Assembly: GCA_024291935.2 (NCBI GenBank)
Contig: JAGTYA010000026.1
Location: forward strand, 5,622,001-5,686,000
From: Okapia johnstoni
Lineage: Eukaryota; Chordata; Mammalia; Artiodactyla; Giraffidae
Length of the DNA stretch: 64,000 bases
Direction: 5' to 3'
Under the pieces are notes generated by a model. The model had not been told where the DNA came from, did not search any database, and saw nothing but the letters and a program-made list of their open reading frames with translations. Numbering within the stretch: the stretch's first letter is position 1; each line of letters begins with the position of its first letter. Below, in pieces: positions 34,428 through 46,438 of the stretch. Position numbers and translations under genes: made by a program.

Positions 34428-34448
34428 GGGGGGGGGGGGGGGGGGGGG
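34428..34448. repeat. G21 homopolymer
   Basis: 21 consecutive G on the plus strand within purine-rich DNA. Such a run can form a quadruplex and is difficult to sequence. Confidence 0.9.
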
Positions 34449-34762
34449 ATGTTGAGTTACTTTGGAAGGACCTGGCCAAGTGGGTGGGGTTGGAAGAGGA
34501 AGAGGAAGCAAGACGGCCTGAGGAGAAGGAGCTGGTGGCAAGTTTAGCTCTGGGTGGGAATGGGTTAGTCACTGACAGGCACAAAAGGTTTAGAGAGAAC
34601 TTTATCTTGTGCTCCAGGCAAGAGCTGGGAAAAGCAGCTTTGGCAACAGCACCAGGCAGGCAGCAGGCCATTCATTGCTGGAGGCTGGATTCCTGCAGCA
34701 AAACTCACGTAGTCAGTGCTTTGCCCTGTGAGTGGGAGAGAAGGAACAAGGAGAACCTGGGG

Positions 34763-34930
34763 AAGGGATTTCCCTAGTGGTCCAGTGGCTGACTTCACAC
34801 TCCCGATGCAGGGGGCTCGGGTTTGACCCCTGGTCAGGGAACCAGATCTAAGAGTTTGCGTGCCACAACTAAAGGTCCTGATGGCTGCAACTAAGACTCG
34901 GCACAACCAAATAAAATTTGAAAAAAGAAA
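34763..34930 (+). repeat. CHR-2-type SINE
   Basis: tRNA-like head 'gggatttccctagtggtcca', body 'gacccctggtcagggaacca', tail 'ggcacaaccaaataaaattt' with A-rich end. Confidence 0.9.
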
Positions 34931-35617
34931 AGCTGGTGAGCATTGCATTTCCTAGTGGTCCCCCTCCAACCCTATTCAAAGAGATTGTTCCTAAAGGTAC
35001 CCCAGGCTCTCTGTCTTGGAGACCCCTCCTTGGTGGTCTTCCCTGTATGGAAACTGAAGGGGCCAGGCCCTCAGCCCCTCACCTCGTGCAGCTAGGGGTG
35101 GCTTGTGTCATAGGTTTGACCCAGCAGACCCTCTCTTGCAGGAAGTTGACGCCCAAGCAGGAGACTTTAGGATGGGGAAAGCAGAGATCATTCCTACCTG
35201 GCAGCCTGTTCCTACTAAGTCACTGGCAGTGGGGCCACAGAGCTCCAAAGCTTCCTACCAACCCAAACCTGGTCTCTCAGTCCCCAGTCCATTCTGGGAG
35301 CCATGTCTACCACCACCTCCACCTGTACCCTTGCACATACTCACAGCCGTTAAATTCCTCTCTGCTTTGGTGAGCTGGAGTCAATCTCTGTGGTTTGCAA
35401 CCAGGAACTCTGACAGGGTGAGGGTTTCATCCTGTTAAAGAAAGGCTGAGAACACTGTCAGGCTCCCATGCAGATGCGGAATCCGTGGAAGAATTTGGAA
35501 GGATTGCACCATGGTTCTAAGTGCCAGGTGCTGTACTGAGCACTGGGCATAGAAAGACAAGCACAGCCGGCCCTGGTCTTCACGTAAGCAACCGAGTGTG
35601 TCTTAGTTTGAGTTCAT
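34931..35617. other. Unassigned intergenic sequence
   Basis: No gene or confidently named repeat. Overlapping plus-strand open frames of 111-151 codons at 34,918-35,438 have no recognisable domain and no supporting splice context. Confidence 0.4.
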
Positions 35618-35830
35618 GCTAAGTCGATTGATTCATGTCCGACTCTTTGCGACCCTATAGACTGTAGCTCGCCAGGCTCCTCTGTCTGTGGGATTGTACA
35701 GGCAAGAATACTGGAGTGGGTTGCCATTCCCTTCTCCAGGGGATCTTCCTGACCCAGGTATCGAACTCTTGTCTCTTACGTCTCCTGCATTGGCAGGTGG
35801 GTTTTTTTTTTTACCACTAGCACCACCTGA
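35618..35830 (-). repeat. Bov-tA SINE
   Basis: Reversed Bov-A body and tRNA-like head, with a T10 interruption ('gtgggttttttttttttacc') in the head. Confidence 0.85.
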
Positions 35831-36085
35831 GTTTGAATTCACCTGGAAGCACACGCTGAGACAAAGATTCAAGTATAAGTTTATTTGGGAAGTGGTCCTG
35901 GGGAACCCAGACAGGGAGGAGGATGAACAGACAAGGAAGGGAAGAAGGCCCTTAACAGAGGGCCTGTCATCAAAACTACCACACAGGGGATGTCTCTGGT
36001 GGCCCAGTGGTTAAGAATCTGCCTGCCAATATAGGGGTCATAGGTTCAGTCCCTGGTCTGGGAAGATTCCATATGCTGTGGGGCT

Positions 36086-39000
36086 ACTGGCTGCATGGCG
36101 CTAGAGCGACTGTGAGGACATACCCCACGTCCAAGGGCAAAGGAGAAGCCCCAGCAAGATGGTAGGTGGGGCAAAATCATGTTTAGAATCAAACCCCATA
36201 CCCGCCAGAGACGCTCAGGGGGCTCAAACAAACCTTGTGCACACCAGGACCCAGAGACCCCACAGAGACTGAGACAGAACTATGTTTGAGTGTCTCCTAT
36301 GGAAATACTGTGAACTGCTCCAGAGGCAGGGGCTCTGGGTACAGCAGACCTGGGTATGGCATAAGCCTTCTTGGAGGAGGCCGCCATTCACCCCACCACA
36401 GAGCCACCAGAACTTACACAGGACTGAGAAACAAACTCTTGGCGGGCACAAACAGAAACTTGTGCACACGAGGACCCAGAAGAAAGGATCAGTGACCCCA
36501 CAAGAGACTGACCCAGACTTGCCCATGAGTGTCCAGAAGTCTCCAGCGGAGGCATGGGTCAGTGGTGGCCTGCTGCAGGGTCAGGGGCACTGAGTGTAGC
36601 AGTGCATGCGTGGGGCCTTTTGAAAGAGATCGCCATTATCTTCATTACCTCCACCATAGTTTCAGTTCAGTTCATTCGCTCAGTCGTGTCCAACTCTTTG
36701 CGACCCCATGAAATGCAGCACGCCAGGCCTCCCTGTCCATCACCAACTCCCGGAGTCTACCCAAACCCATGTCCATCGAGTCGGTGATGCCATCCAGCCA
36801 TCTCATCCTCTGTCGTCCCCTTCTCCTCCCGCCCCAATCCTTCCCAGCATTAGGGTCTTTTCCAGTGAGTCAACTCTTTGCGTGAGGTGGCCAAAGTATT
36901 GGAGTTTCAGCTTCAACATCAGTCCTACCAGTGAACACCCAGGACTGATCTCCTTTAGGATGGACTGGTTGGATCTCCTCGCAGTCCAAGGGACTCTCAA
37001 GAGTCTTCTCCAACACCAAAGTTCAAAAGCATCAATTCTTTGGTGCTCAGCTTTCTTCACCGTCCAACTCTCACATCCATACATGACCACTGGAAAAACC
37101 ATAGCCTTGACTAGACGGACCTTTGTTGGCAAAGTAATGTCTCTGCTTTTAAATATGCTATCTAGGTTGGTCATAACTTTCCTCCCAAGGAGCAAGCATC
37201 TTTTAATTTCATGGCTACAGTCACCATCTGCTGTGATTTTGGAGCCCCAAAAAATAAAGTCTGACACTGTTTGCACTGTTTCCCCATCTATTTCCCATGA
37301 AGTGATGGGACCAGATGCCATGATCTTAGTTTTCTGAACGTTGAGCTTTAAGCCAACTTTTTCACTCTCCTCTTTCACTTTCATCAAGAGGCTCTTTAGT
37401 TCTTCTTCGCTTTCTGGCATAAGGGTGGTGTCATCTGCATATCTGAGGTTATTGATATTTCTCCTGGCAATCTTGATTCCAGCTTGTGCTTCTTCCAGCC
37501 CAGCATTTCTCATGATGTACTCTGCATATAAGTTAAATAAGCAGGGTGACAATATACAGCCTTGACATACTCCTTTTCCTATTTGTGACCAGTCTGTTGT
37601 TCCATGTCCAGTTCTAACTGTTGCTTCCTGACCTGCGTACAGGTTTCTCAAGAGACAGGTCAGATGCTCTGGTATTCCCATCTCCTTCAGAATTTTCCAC
37701 AGTTTATTGTGATCCACACAGTCAAAGGCTTTGGCATAGTCAATAAAGCAGAAATAGATGTTTTTCTGGAACTCTCTTGCTTTTTCCATGATCCAGAGGA
37801 TCATCCATAGTTTGGCCTCAGGTAAATAACAGAGAGGGAACACAGCCCCACCTATCAACAGAAAATTGGATTAAAGATTTATTGAGCATGGCCCCGCCCA
37901 TCAGAACAAGACCCAGTTTCCCTCTCAGTCAGTCTCTCCCATCAGGAAGCTTCCATAAGCCTCTCATCCTTCTCCATCAGAGGGCAGACAGAATGAAAAC
38001 CACAGTCACAGAAAACTAACCAATCTGATCACATGGACCACAGCCTTGTCTAACTCAATGAAACTATGAGCCATGCCGTGTAGGGCCACCCAAGACGGAC
38101 AGGTCATGGTGGAGAGTCCTGACAAAATGTGATCCACTGGAGAAGGGCATGGCAAACCACTTCAGTATTCTTGCCTTGAGAACCCCAGGATCAGTATGAA
38201 AATGCAAAAAGATGGGACAATGAAAGATGAACTCCCCAGGTCAGTAGGTACCCAATACGCTACTGGAGATCAGTGGAGAAATAACTCCAGAAAGACTGAA
38301 GAGACGGAGCCAAAGCAAAACCAATACCCAGTTGTGGATGTATCTGGTGATGGAAGTAAAGTCTGATGCTGTAAAGAGCAGTATTGCATAGGAACCTGGA
38401 ATGTTAGGTCCATGAATCAAGGCAAATTGGAAGTGGTCAAACAGGAGATGGCAAGAGTGAACGTCGACGTTTTAGCAATCAACGAACTAAAATGGACTGG
38501 AATGGGTGAATTTAACTCAGATGACCATTATATCTACACCTGCAGGCAAGAATCCCTTAGAAGAAATGGAGTAGCCATCATAGTCAACAAGAGTCTGAAA
38601 TGCAGTACTTGGATGCAATCTCAAAAACGACAGAATGATCTCTGTTCATTTCCAAGGCAAACCATTCAATATCACAGTAATCCAAGTCTATGCCCCAACC
38701 AGTAATGCTGAAGAAGCTGAAGTTGAATGGTTCTATGAAGACCTACAAGACCTTCTAGAACTAAACCCCAAAAAAGTGTCCTTTTCATTATAGGGGACTG
38801 GAATGCAAAAGTAAGAAGTCAAGAAATACCTGGAGTAACAAGCAAATTTGGCCTTGGAGTACAGAATGAAGCAGGGCAAAGGCTAATAGAGTTTTGCCAA
38901 GAGAACACACTGGTCATAGCAAACACCCTCTTTCAACAACACAAGAGAAGACTCTACACATGGACATCACCAGATGGTCAATACCAAAACAGATTGATTA

Positions 39001-41182
39001 TATTCTTTGCAGCCAAAGATGGAGAAGCTCTATACAGTCAGCAAAAACAAGACCTGAGCTGACTGTGGCTCAGATCATGAACTCCTTAATACCAAATTCA
39101 GACTTAAATTGAAGAAAGTAGGGAAAATCACTAGACCATTCAGGTATGACCTTAATCAAATCACTTATGATTATACAGTGGAAGTGAGAAATAGATTCAA
39201 GGGATTAGATCTGATAGACAGAGTGCCTGATGAACTATGGACAGAGGTTCGTGACATTGTACAGGAGACAGGGATCAAGACCATCCCCAAGAAAAAGAAA
39301 TGCAAAAAGGCAAAATGGTTGTCTGAGGAGGTCTTACAAATAGCTATGAAAAGAAGAGAAGCAAAAGGCAAAGGAGAAAAGGAAAGATCTACCCATTTGA
39401 ATGGATAGTTCCAAAGAATAGCAAGGAGAGATAAGAAAGCCTTTCTCAGTGATCAATGCAAAGAAATAGAGGAAAGCAATAGAATGGGAAAGACTAGAGA
39501 TCTCTTCAAGAAAATTAGAGACACCAAGGGAACATTTCATGCAAAGATAGGCAAAATAAAGGACAGAAAGGGCATGGACCTAACAGAAGCAGATGATATT
39601 AAGAAAAGGTGGCAAGAGTACACAGAAGAACTATGCAAAAAAGATCTTCATGACCCAGATAATCACAATGGTATGATCACTCACCTAGAGCCAGACATCC
39701 TGGAATGTGAAGTCAAGTGGGCCTTAGGAAGCACACACAAAACTAGTGGAGGTGATGGAATTGCAGTTGAGCTATTTCAAATCCTGAAAGATGATGCTGT
39801 GAAAGTGCTGCACTCAATATGCCAGCAAATTTGGAAAACTCAGCAGTGGCCACAGGACTGGAAAAGGTCAGTTTTCATTCCAATCCCAAAGAAAGGCAAT
39901 GCCAAAGAATGCTCAAACTATTGCACAATTGCACTCATCTCACACACTAGCAAAGTAATGGTCAAAATTCTCCAAGCCAGGCTTCAATAATACGTGAACT
40001 GTGAACTTCCAGATGTTCAAGCTGGTATTAGAAAAGACAGAGGAACCAGAGATCAAATTGCCAACATGTTGGATCATCGAAAAAGCAAGAAGCTTCCAGA
40101 AAAACATCTATTTCTGCTTTATTGACTATGCCAAAGACTTTGACTGTGTGGATCACAATAAACTGTGGAAAATTCTGAAAGAGATGGGAATACCAGACCT
40201 CCTGACCTGCCTCTTGAGAAATCTGTATGCAACAGATTAGAACTGGACATGGGACAATAGACTGGTTCCTAATTGGGAAAGGAGTACGTCAAAGCTGTAT
40301 ATTGTTACCCCGCTTATTTAACTTATATGCAGAGTACATCATGAGAAACGCTAGGCTGGATGAAGCACAAGCTGGAATCAAGATTGCTTGGAGAAATATC
40401 AAAACCTCAGATATGCAGATGACATCACCCTATGGCAGAAAGTGAAGAACTAAAGAGCTTCTTGATCAAAGTGAAAGAGGAGAGTGAAAAGGCTGGCTTA
40501 AAACTCAACATTCAGAAAACTAAGATCATAGCATCTGGTCCCATTATTCCATGGCAAATAGATGGGGAAACAGTGGAAACAGTGACAGACTTTATTTATT
40601 GGGGCTCCAAAATCACTGTAGATGGTGACTGCAGCCATGAAATTAAAAGACTCTTGCTCCTTGGAAGAAAAGTTATGACCAACCTAGACAGCATTTTAAA
40701 AAGCAGAGACATTGCTTCGCCAGCAAAGGTTTGTTTAGTCAAAGCTATGGTTTTTCCAGTAGTCATGTATGGATGTGAGAGTTGAACTATAAAGAAAGCT
40801 GAGCACTGAAGAATTGACGCTTTTGAACTGTGGTGTTGGAGAAAACTCTTGAGAGCCCCTTGGACTGCAAGGAGATCCAACCAGTCCATCCTAAAGGAGA
40901 TCAATCCTGAGTGTTCATTGGAAGGACTGATGTTGAAGCTGAAACTCCAATACTTTGGCCACCTGATGTGAAGAACCAACTCATTTGAAAAAACCCTGGT
41001 GCCGGGAAAGATTGAAGGGGGGAGGAGAAGGGGACGACAGAAGATGAGATGGTTGGATGGCATCACCAACACAATGGACATGAGTTTGAGTAAACTCCAG
41101 GAGTGGGTGATGGACAGGGAGGCCTGGCGTGCTGCAGTCCATGGGGTCGCAGAGTCGGACACGACTGAGCGACTGAACGGAA
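36086..41182 (+). repeat. Near-full-length BovB LINE, itself interrupted
   Basis: About 3.95 kb of BovB once the inserted copy is removed. The 5' region is at 36,086-36,653. The sequence resumes at 37,814 and runs through the leader (about 37,814-38,400), the AP-endonuclease segment (about 38,410-39,060), the linker and RT (RT core about 39,780-40,450; 'FIDYAKDFDCVDHNKLWKIL' near 40,120-40,180) to the 3' end. Near 40,405-40,440 the YADD region is frameshifted. Multiple stops and frameshifts show it is dead. Flanking duplication: ctgtggggct at 36,076-36,085 and ctgtggagct at 41,183-41,192, one mismatch. The target was the CHR-2 SINE. Confidence 0.85.
36663..37804 (-). repeat. Inverted, 5'-truncated BovB with open RT frame
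   Basis: This 1,142-bp copy sits inside the plus-strand BovB. It is flanked by the 9-bp repeat ccatagttt at 36,654-36,662 and 37,805-37,813. On the minus strand it keeps one continuous frame from about codon 19 of a 351-codon open frame (37,858-36,803). That frame covers the RT core with 'FIDYAKAFDCVDHNKLWKIL', the catalytic 'NNLRYADDTTLM', and the C-terminal '[20 protein letters not shown]' block. The first 18 codons read antisense host BovB. The endonuclease part is absent, so it cannot retrotranspose by itself. Intact RT coding suggests a younger insertion than its host. Confidence 0.9.
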
Positions 41183-41323
41183 CTGTGGAGCTCCTGAGCC
41201 AGCCCGCACACTGCAACAAAGAGTAGCTTCCACTTGTTGCAATTGGAGAAAACACATGTGCAGCCACAGAGGCCCAGTGCAGCCATAAATAAATTAAAAA
41301 ACAACAAAAAGTACCACAGAGGG

Positions 41324-41989
41324 CCACTGAGCTCAGTCTGGCTGCGGCCTGTGGTAGATGGCAGCCCAGGCCTCACAGTGTCATTAATCCACCAGCTGCC
41401 CCCTGTCATTGGCTGAGGGCTGCCGCCAGGGGTGGTGGCCCTCTGGCACTTTTACTGCCCTCTCGTATGTATGCAGTTCGAAGCCTTGGCAGCCCCTGGG
41501 CAGAGGGACGGAATGGGGACTGCCTTGGGGCTGTGGGCGGGTGTCCCATCCAGGGTGCAGAATGCAGTGGAGAGAAAGTTCTAGGAGAGAGAGAGCTAGG
41601 ACAGGAGGCACCTGAAGAGAGCTGTCAATTCCCAAAAAGAAAGGGTCATCAGACTTGAGCAACATCCTTTGCTAAGGCTTTCTAGGCATGAGGGGCTGCG
41701 GGGATCTGCAGGTGTGTCAAGGAAGGTCCTCTGGAGAGAAAACCTGCGCCGGGGTCCCACCCCAAGAGGAGCCAGCCTGGCTGGAGGCACCCGGTGGGCT
41801 CTGACAGAGAGTGAGTGGAGGCCCAAGGGCGGCAGCATCTCACTGGACCCCCTGTTCCTAGAGGGCCCCCCGCTGCCACCAGCTGGGTCCCCACCAGCTG
41901 CTAGAGACACTCTCTAAACCATTCATGGGTACTGAGGGCCCAACCCTCAGTACCGTCTTCATGCTGATCCTAAAATCCCCGGGAGGAGG
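41324..41989. other. Unassigned intergenic sequence
   Basis: GC-rich, no SINE, no recognisable exon. Several overlapping open frames on both strands without domains. Confidence 0.4.
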
Positions 41990-42115
41990 TGTGATGTTTA
42001 CCCCGCTTCGGAGACTGAGGGACAAGCACTTGGTCTTCCCTAAGGTCACGTGGCTTGAACAGACAGAACTAGGGTTTGAACTCAGGTAACAGGGTTCCCA
42101 GGCCCATGTTCTCCA
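41990..42115 (-). repeat. MIR SINE fragment
   Basis: Reverse MIR blocks 'taaggtcacgtggcttgaac' and 'agaactagggtttgaactca'. Confidence 0.6.
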
Positions 42116-42136
42116 GGCCAGCCTCCCCAGAAGGAT

Positions 42137-42345
42137 GTACTGACCGGGCAGCACAGTGGTAAAGACTCCACCTGCCAATTCAGGAGACCCGGGTTCAATC
42201 CCTGGGCCAGGAAGTTCTGGAGAAGAGAATGGCAACCCACTCCAGTATTCTCGTCTGGGAAATCCCACGGACAGAGGAGACTGGCGGGCTACAGTCCATG
42301 GGGTTGCAAAGAGTCGAACACAACTTAGCAACTAACACAACACTT
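42137..42345 (+). repeat. Bov-tA SINE with 11-bp target-site duplication
   Basis: tRNA-like head (diverged 'gtactgaccgggcagcacag'), Bov-A body, tail of (aacac)n type. Flanked by cccagaaggat at 42,126-42,136 and 42,346-42,356. Confidence 0.95.
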
Positions 42346-42373
42346 CCCAGAAGGATTACTTAAACATACAACC

Positions 42374-42555
42374 AGGGCTTCCCTGGTGGTGCAGTGGCTG
42401 AGAGTCCAGGCTCCCAATGCAGGGGGCCTAGGTGCGGTCTCTGGTCAGGGAACAAGATCCCACATGCTGCAACTAAAAAAAGATCCTACGTGCCTTAACT
42501 AAAGATCCTATGTGTTTCAACTAAAACCCGGTGCAGCCAAAAAAACGAAAAACAT
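42374..42555 (+). repeat. CHR-2-type SINE
   Basis: Head 'agggcttccctggtggtgca', body with repeated 'gatcctacgtgcc' / 'gatcctatgtgtt' units, A-rich tail. Confidence 0.9.
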
Positions 42556-43884
42556 AAGTGAGCATGCTCCTGTTCTGTTAACACACAGATGGCTGAGTGG
42601 GCGGTAAAAGACAAGTGAGGTAAAATGAAGTTCTCAGAGGGCAGGTGGCTGCTTTGATGGCTACAGAGCAATGGCCAGGCATGGGTGGAGTGTAGGGCAT
42701 CGTGAGGAGAATTCCCTCAGTGCCAGGCATGGCTACAGGCTGGGGGATGAGACATGTCACGTGACATGGCTGAGGAGGCCAACTGGGGGTCACCGTCAGG
42801 CCCCCAGCATGCACGAAGTTTGCAAAGACCAAGGAAGGCCCTGCCTGGCCTCTCTCTTAAACAGAACCACAGACCAGCGGAGGAGATCAAAAAGGCCACG
42901 ACAAATGGCCAGAGGGAGGCGACGGCTGCCACGCAGGGCGTGACAGCATCCTGAGAGGGGAGGAGGACCCAGGAAGCAGGAAGGCAGTGTGGTCTGAGTC
43001 CTCCGTCAGAAAAGCAGGCCCTGCTCCCCGTCCTCCCCCTCCACACACCGCCTCCACCCTGCCTGCCAACTCCCGTCCACCCAGCCTGCAGACTAAAGGC
43101 ACCTGCCCTCTCCAGGCCCAGTAACCACAGTTGCCTGCCACCCACCCACTCTGTGCCAGTTTCAGCAGGCTGCAGTTGACACATGTGCACTGCAGTTAGC
43201 AGCTGGAAGATGCCCCCATGCCCCACCCCCCAGATGCCCACTGTCCTCTGACCAATGCTGTGCATGGGGACATCAAATTTCAGGCAAGGGGCCAGCAGCA
43301 ACGTGCTCTCAGGGGCCCAGTCAGGGCCTCAAAGCTCATAGTTTTGTGACAAGTCTGAGGACACCAATCCTTGGGATGAAGCCCTGAGCCTTCGCAGCTT
43401 AGCTGGGCCTGGGGTGACACTATGGCTCTGTGGGTGCTGAGGTGACGCACCCACAAAGCTGAGCCTGGTGGGGTGATCTTCTGGAGCTACTTCCGACTGC
43501 CCAGCTCAAGCTTACTTTCCTCTTCAGGTTCTCCAGGGTAGGCATGAGGCAATGTTGCTAAACTGAAGTTCTGCTTCTTTCTGAGACAGAGAGCGAGAGC
43601 CCAGCCAGGTCACCAAAATACCTTGAGCTCCTGCAGCAATTGTGGTAGGATGGGTGGTGGGTTTGCAGGGGCTGCAGCCACAGGCCGACAGCAGAGGGGG
43701 CCCCGCTGTGAGAAGCTGCTCTCTGCCCAGGACACGCAGTCCTCTGCAGTGGCCCCTGCACCAGGGGGACTGGAGCGGAAGCTTCCTGTTAGGGAGGAGA
43801 GGAAGAAGGTGGGGCAACAGGGCAGGCTTGTCTGTGGGTCTCAGGCAGCTTATGTGACCGGAGCAGATGCCCCAAAGGGGGTCC
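42556..43884. other. Unassigned GC-rich intergenic sequence, 1.3 kb
   Basis: No SINE or LINE was recognised. Open frames up to 194 codons (minus 42,717-43,301) and 154 codons (minus 43,524-43,988) lack domain features and have no recognisable relatives to me, so they are not called genes. Confidence 0.4.
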
Positions 43885-44125
43885 AGGGAGCTCCCTTTGG
43901 TCCAGTGCTTAAAAATCCGCCTCCCAACGCAGGGGACGCAGGTTCGATTTCTGGTCAGGGAGTTGAGATCCCACGCGCCACGGGGCAACTAAACCTGCGC
44001 CCTGAAACTAAGCCTGCGTGCTCTGGAGCCCACATGCAGCAACTAGAGAGACGCCAGAGCACCGCAATGAAAGATCCCGCATGCCACAACAAAGACCTGA
44101 TGCAACCAAATACATATATGTATCA
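43885..44125 (+). repeat. CHR-2-type SINE, long form
   Basis: Head 'gagctccctttggtccagtg', body 'tttctggtcagggagttgag', long 3' part with 'caactagagagacgccagag', tail followed by (ata/tgt) repeats. Confidence 0.9.
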
Positions 44126-44127
44126 TC

Positions 44128-44395
44128 GTCATTGTTCAGTTGCTAAGTCGTGTCTGACTCTTGGCGTCCCCATGGTGTGCAGCAAGGCAGACAGGCTCCT
44201 CTGTCCTTCACTATCTCCCGGAGCTTGCTCAAACTCATGTCCACGGAGTCACTGGTGCTATCTAACCATTTCATCCTCTGCTGCCCCCTTCTCCTATTGC
44301 CTTCCATCTTTCCCAGCAACGGGGGTCGTTTCCCATGAGTCAGCTCTTCGCATCAGGTGACCAAAGTAATGGAGCTTCACCATTAGCATCAGTAA
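44128..44395 (-). repeat. BovB LINE 3'-end fragment
   Basis: Reversed BovB terminal region ('ttgttcagttgctaagtcgt' to 'cagtaaaagat'). More diverged than the other copies. Confidence 0.85.
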
Positions 44396-44449
44396 AAGAT
44401 ATATATAGTAAATTAGTCAAAGTAGACCCCTGGATAAATCCTCAGAGTT

Positions 44450-44668
44450 GACTGCTACTGCTTTGTTGCTTCAGTCGTTTCTGACTCTTTGCAACCCCAT
44501 GGACTGTAGTCTGCCAGGCTCCTCTGTCCATGGAATTGTCCAGGCAACAATACTAGAGTGGGTTAGCCAATTCCTTCTCCAGGGGATCTTTCCAACCCAG
44601 GGATCAAAGCCAGGTCTCCTGCATTGCAGGCAGATTCTTTACTGTGTGAGCCACCAGGGAAGCCCTGG
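44450..44668 (-). repeat. Bov-tA SINE
   Basis: Reversed Bov-A body and complete reversed tRNA-like head ending 'gagccaccagggaagccc'. Confidence 0.9.
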
Positions 44669-45534
44669 AGTTGCTGGATATTCTATTACCTATGCCAGGG
44701 TGGGGGGCCCATATTCTTCCAGCTGAGAGCCCCTAAAGACTAATCATCAGGGCCTGAGTGACATCCCCTTCCAACCTAGATGGCAAAATGGCTGAGGGCA
44801 GGTCCCAGAGACTTGGTGACACCCCTGGGGTCTCCCTCAGTACAAACGATATTTGTTGAATGCGTGTGGACTGTCTACAGCCCGAACTGCTCTACTTTCA
44901 GGCAAGACAGATAAGATGGGTGTAATTCACACATACTTGCGAAATTCAAGTTCCCAACTGCAACAGAGGCCCAAATGAACCCGCAAGAGACCTCCTGAAG
45001 TTTAAACAAACAGACACTGGCTTTAGACAATGGAGAGGTAAACAACCCCTGATGGGTTTGCTCACACATTCTCACTCTTGCTGTGTCCGGTCTGCCAGAG
45101 CCCAAGTTCCCTTGGCCCAGGAGTCAGGGTCAGTCAGTTATCCAAACACAGTTTGGAATCACATCTAAGCCTTTGGTCCCAGTGAACTCAACTGGGAGTC
45201 CCAGGGTGCGGCCCCACCCCTGGGCCGACGGCCTGCCTGAGTGACCCTGGTTTTGAGGGCCCAGGTCACCAGTTCATTCCTCTCAGGGTCTCTGGGTGTC
45301 CAGCAGAGCTGCTCCCAAGGCCTCTTCTAGCTCACCAGCCCCTCTTCACAGCCCTTAGCTGGCCTCCTCAGCAGAAAGGATTATGCAGGTATCAAAGGCC
45401 TGCCAGGGCAGGACACAAACTGCAGGGCTCCTGTCAGGGAGGCCAGGGCACTTACTGGGGACAAGACAACAATACACAGCTGTCCACTGGCCAGAAGCAG
45501 CCCTGATCCCCTGACCACCTGGTTAGAGCCTCCC
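44669..45534. other. Unassigned intergenic sequence
   Basis: No gene or confidently named repeat seen. Confidence 0.35.
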
Positions 45535-45890
45535 TATTTGTTGTCCAGTCGCTAGGTTTTTTCCAACTCTTTGCGACCGCATGGACTGCAGCACGCCAGG
45601 CCTCTCTGTCCATCACCAACCCCCAGAGTTTACTCAAACTCATGTCCATTGAGTCGGTGATGCCATCCAACCATCTCATCCTCTGCCATTCCCTTCTCCT
45701 GCCTTCAATCTTTCCCAGTATCAGGCTCTTTTCTGATGAATCGGCCCTTCGCATTAGGTGGCCAAAGTATCGGAGCTTCAGCTTCAGCATCAGTCCTACC
45801 AATGAATATTCAGGGATGATTTCCTTTAGGATTGACTGGTTAGATCTCCTTGCTATCCAAGGGGCTCTCAAGAATCTTCTCCAGCATCAC
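45535..45890 (-). repeat. BovB LINE 3'-end fragment
   Basis: Reversed BovB 3' region from 'gttgtccagtcgctaggttt' to 'tctccagcatcacaatta'. A 139-codon minus-strand frame is the residual C-terminal BovB frame. Confidence 0.9.
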
Positions 45891-46117
45891 AATTAGCCTC
45901 CTTCTGCCTCTGGCCAAAATTCTATCCAGACAAGCCTTATGGGTCAGTGGTCTGTGGTCACCTGTGCATGAGATGAGGCTGGGCCCTGAAATGGGGCATT
46001 GTGGTGGAGGTGAGAGAAGAATTTCAGGCAAAGCCAGGTAGGATCGGGGAACCCTGGAGAATTTCTGCAGCTGGGCTGAGGACGGGGCGGGGCAAGGCAA
46101 GAACCACCAGTGGGACG

Positions 46118-46331
46118 GTCTTTGTTGCGGCACACGGGGTCTTCGCTATAGCAAGCGGGCTTCCCTCCAGTTGTTGCGAGCAGGCTCCAGAGCATTGGGG
46201 CTCAGTCGTTGTGCCACTTGGGCCTAGTTGCCCCATGGCATGAGGAATCTTAGTTCCCCGACCACTGATTGAACCCGCGTCCCCTGCATTGAAAGGTGGA
46301 TTCTTAACCAGTGGACCATCAGGGACGTCCC
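46118..46331 (-). repeat. CHR-2-type SINE
   Basis: Reversed body and head. The plus strand ends 'accatcagggacgtcccgg', the reversed start of the tRNA-like region. Confidence 0.9.
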
Positions 46332-46438
46332 GGACTAACTTTTAAATAACCTTTTTATTTTAGAAATTGTATGTTAACAAAGAATAAGATCATACAGAGA
46401 ATTTCATCTGTTTTCTTGCATCCTGTTTTCCTCCGTTA

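Larger units (their letters stand above)
35989..41311 (+). repeat. CHR-2-type SINE, split by a BovB
   Basis: The 5' part at 35,989-36,085 (head 'ggatgtctctggtggcccag') and the 3' part at 41,193-41,311 (tail 'agcaaagag'-like block then 'gcagccataaataaattaaa') form one SINE in the same orientation. The outer flanks carry a near-perfect 12-bp duplication: taccacacaggg at 35,977-35,988 and taccacagaggg at 41,312-41,323. The inner junctions carry the duplication made by the BovB. Confidence 0.8.

Noticed and set aside
34918..35438. Two overlapping plus-strand open frames of 151 and 111 codons
   Set aside because: No domain, no splice or promoter context, and both frames open at once, as expected by chance in GC-moderate DNA.
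36663..41182. Head-to-head BovB inverted repeat produced by twin priming
   Set aside because: The minus segment includes the BovB 3' end and has its own 9-bp target duplication inside the plus-strand BovB, so it is a separate insertion.
43623..44360. 245-codon open frame
   Set aside because: It runs through a CHR-2 SINE and an antisense BovB fragment, so its length is accidental.
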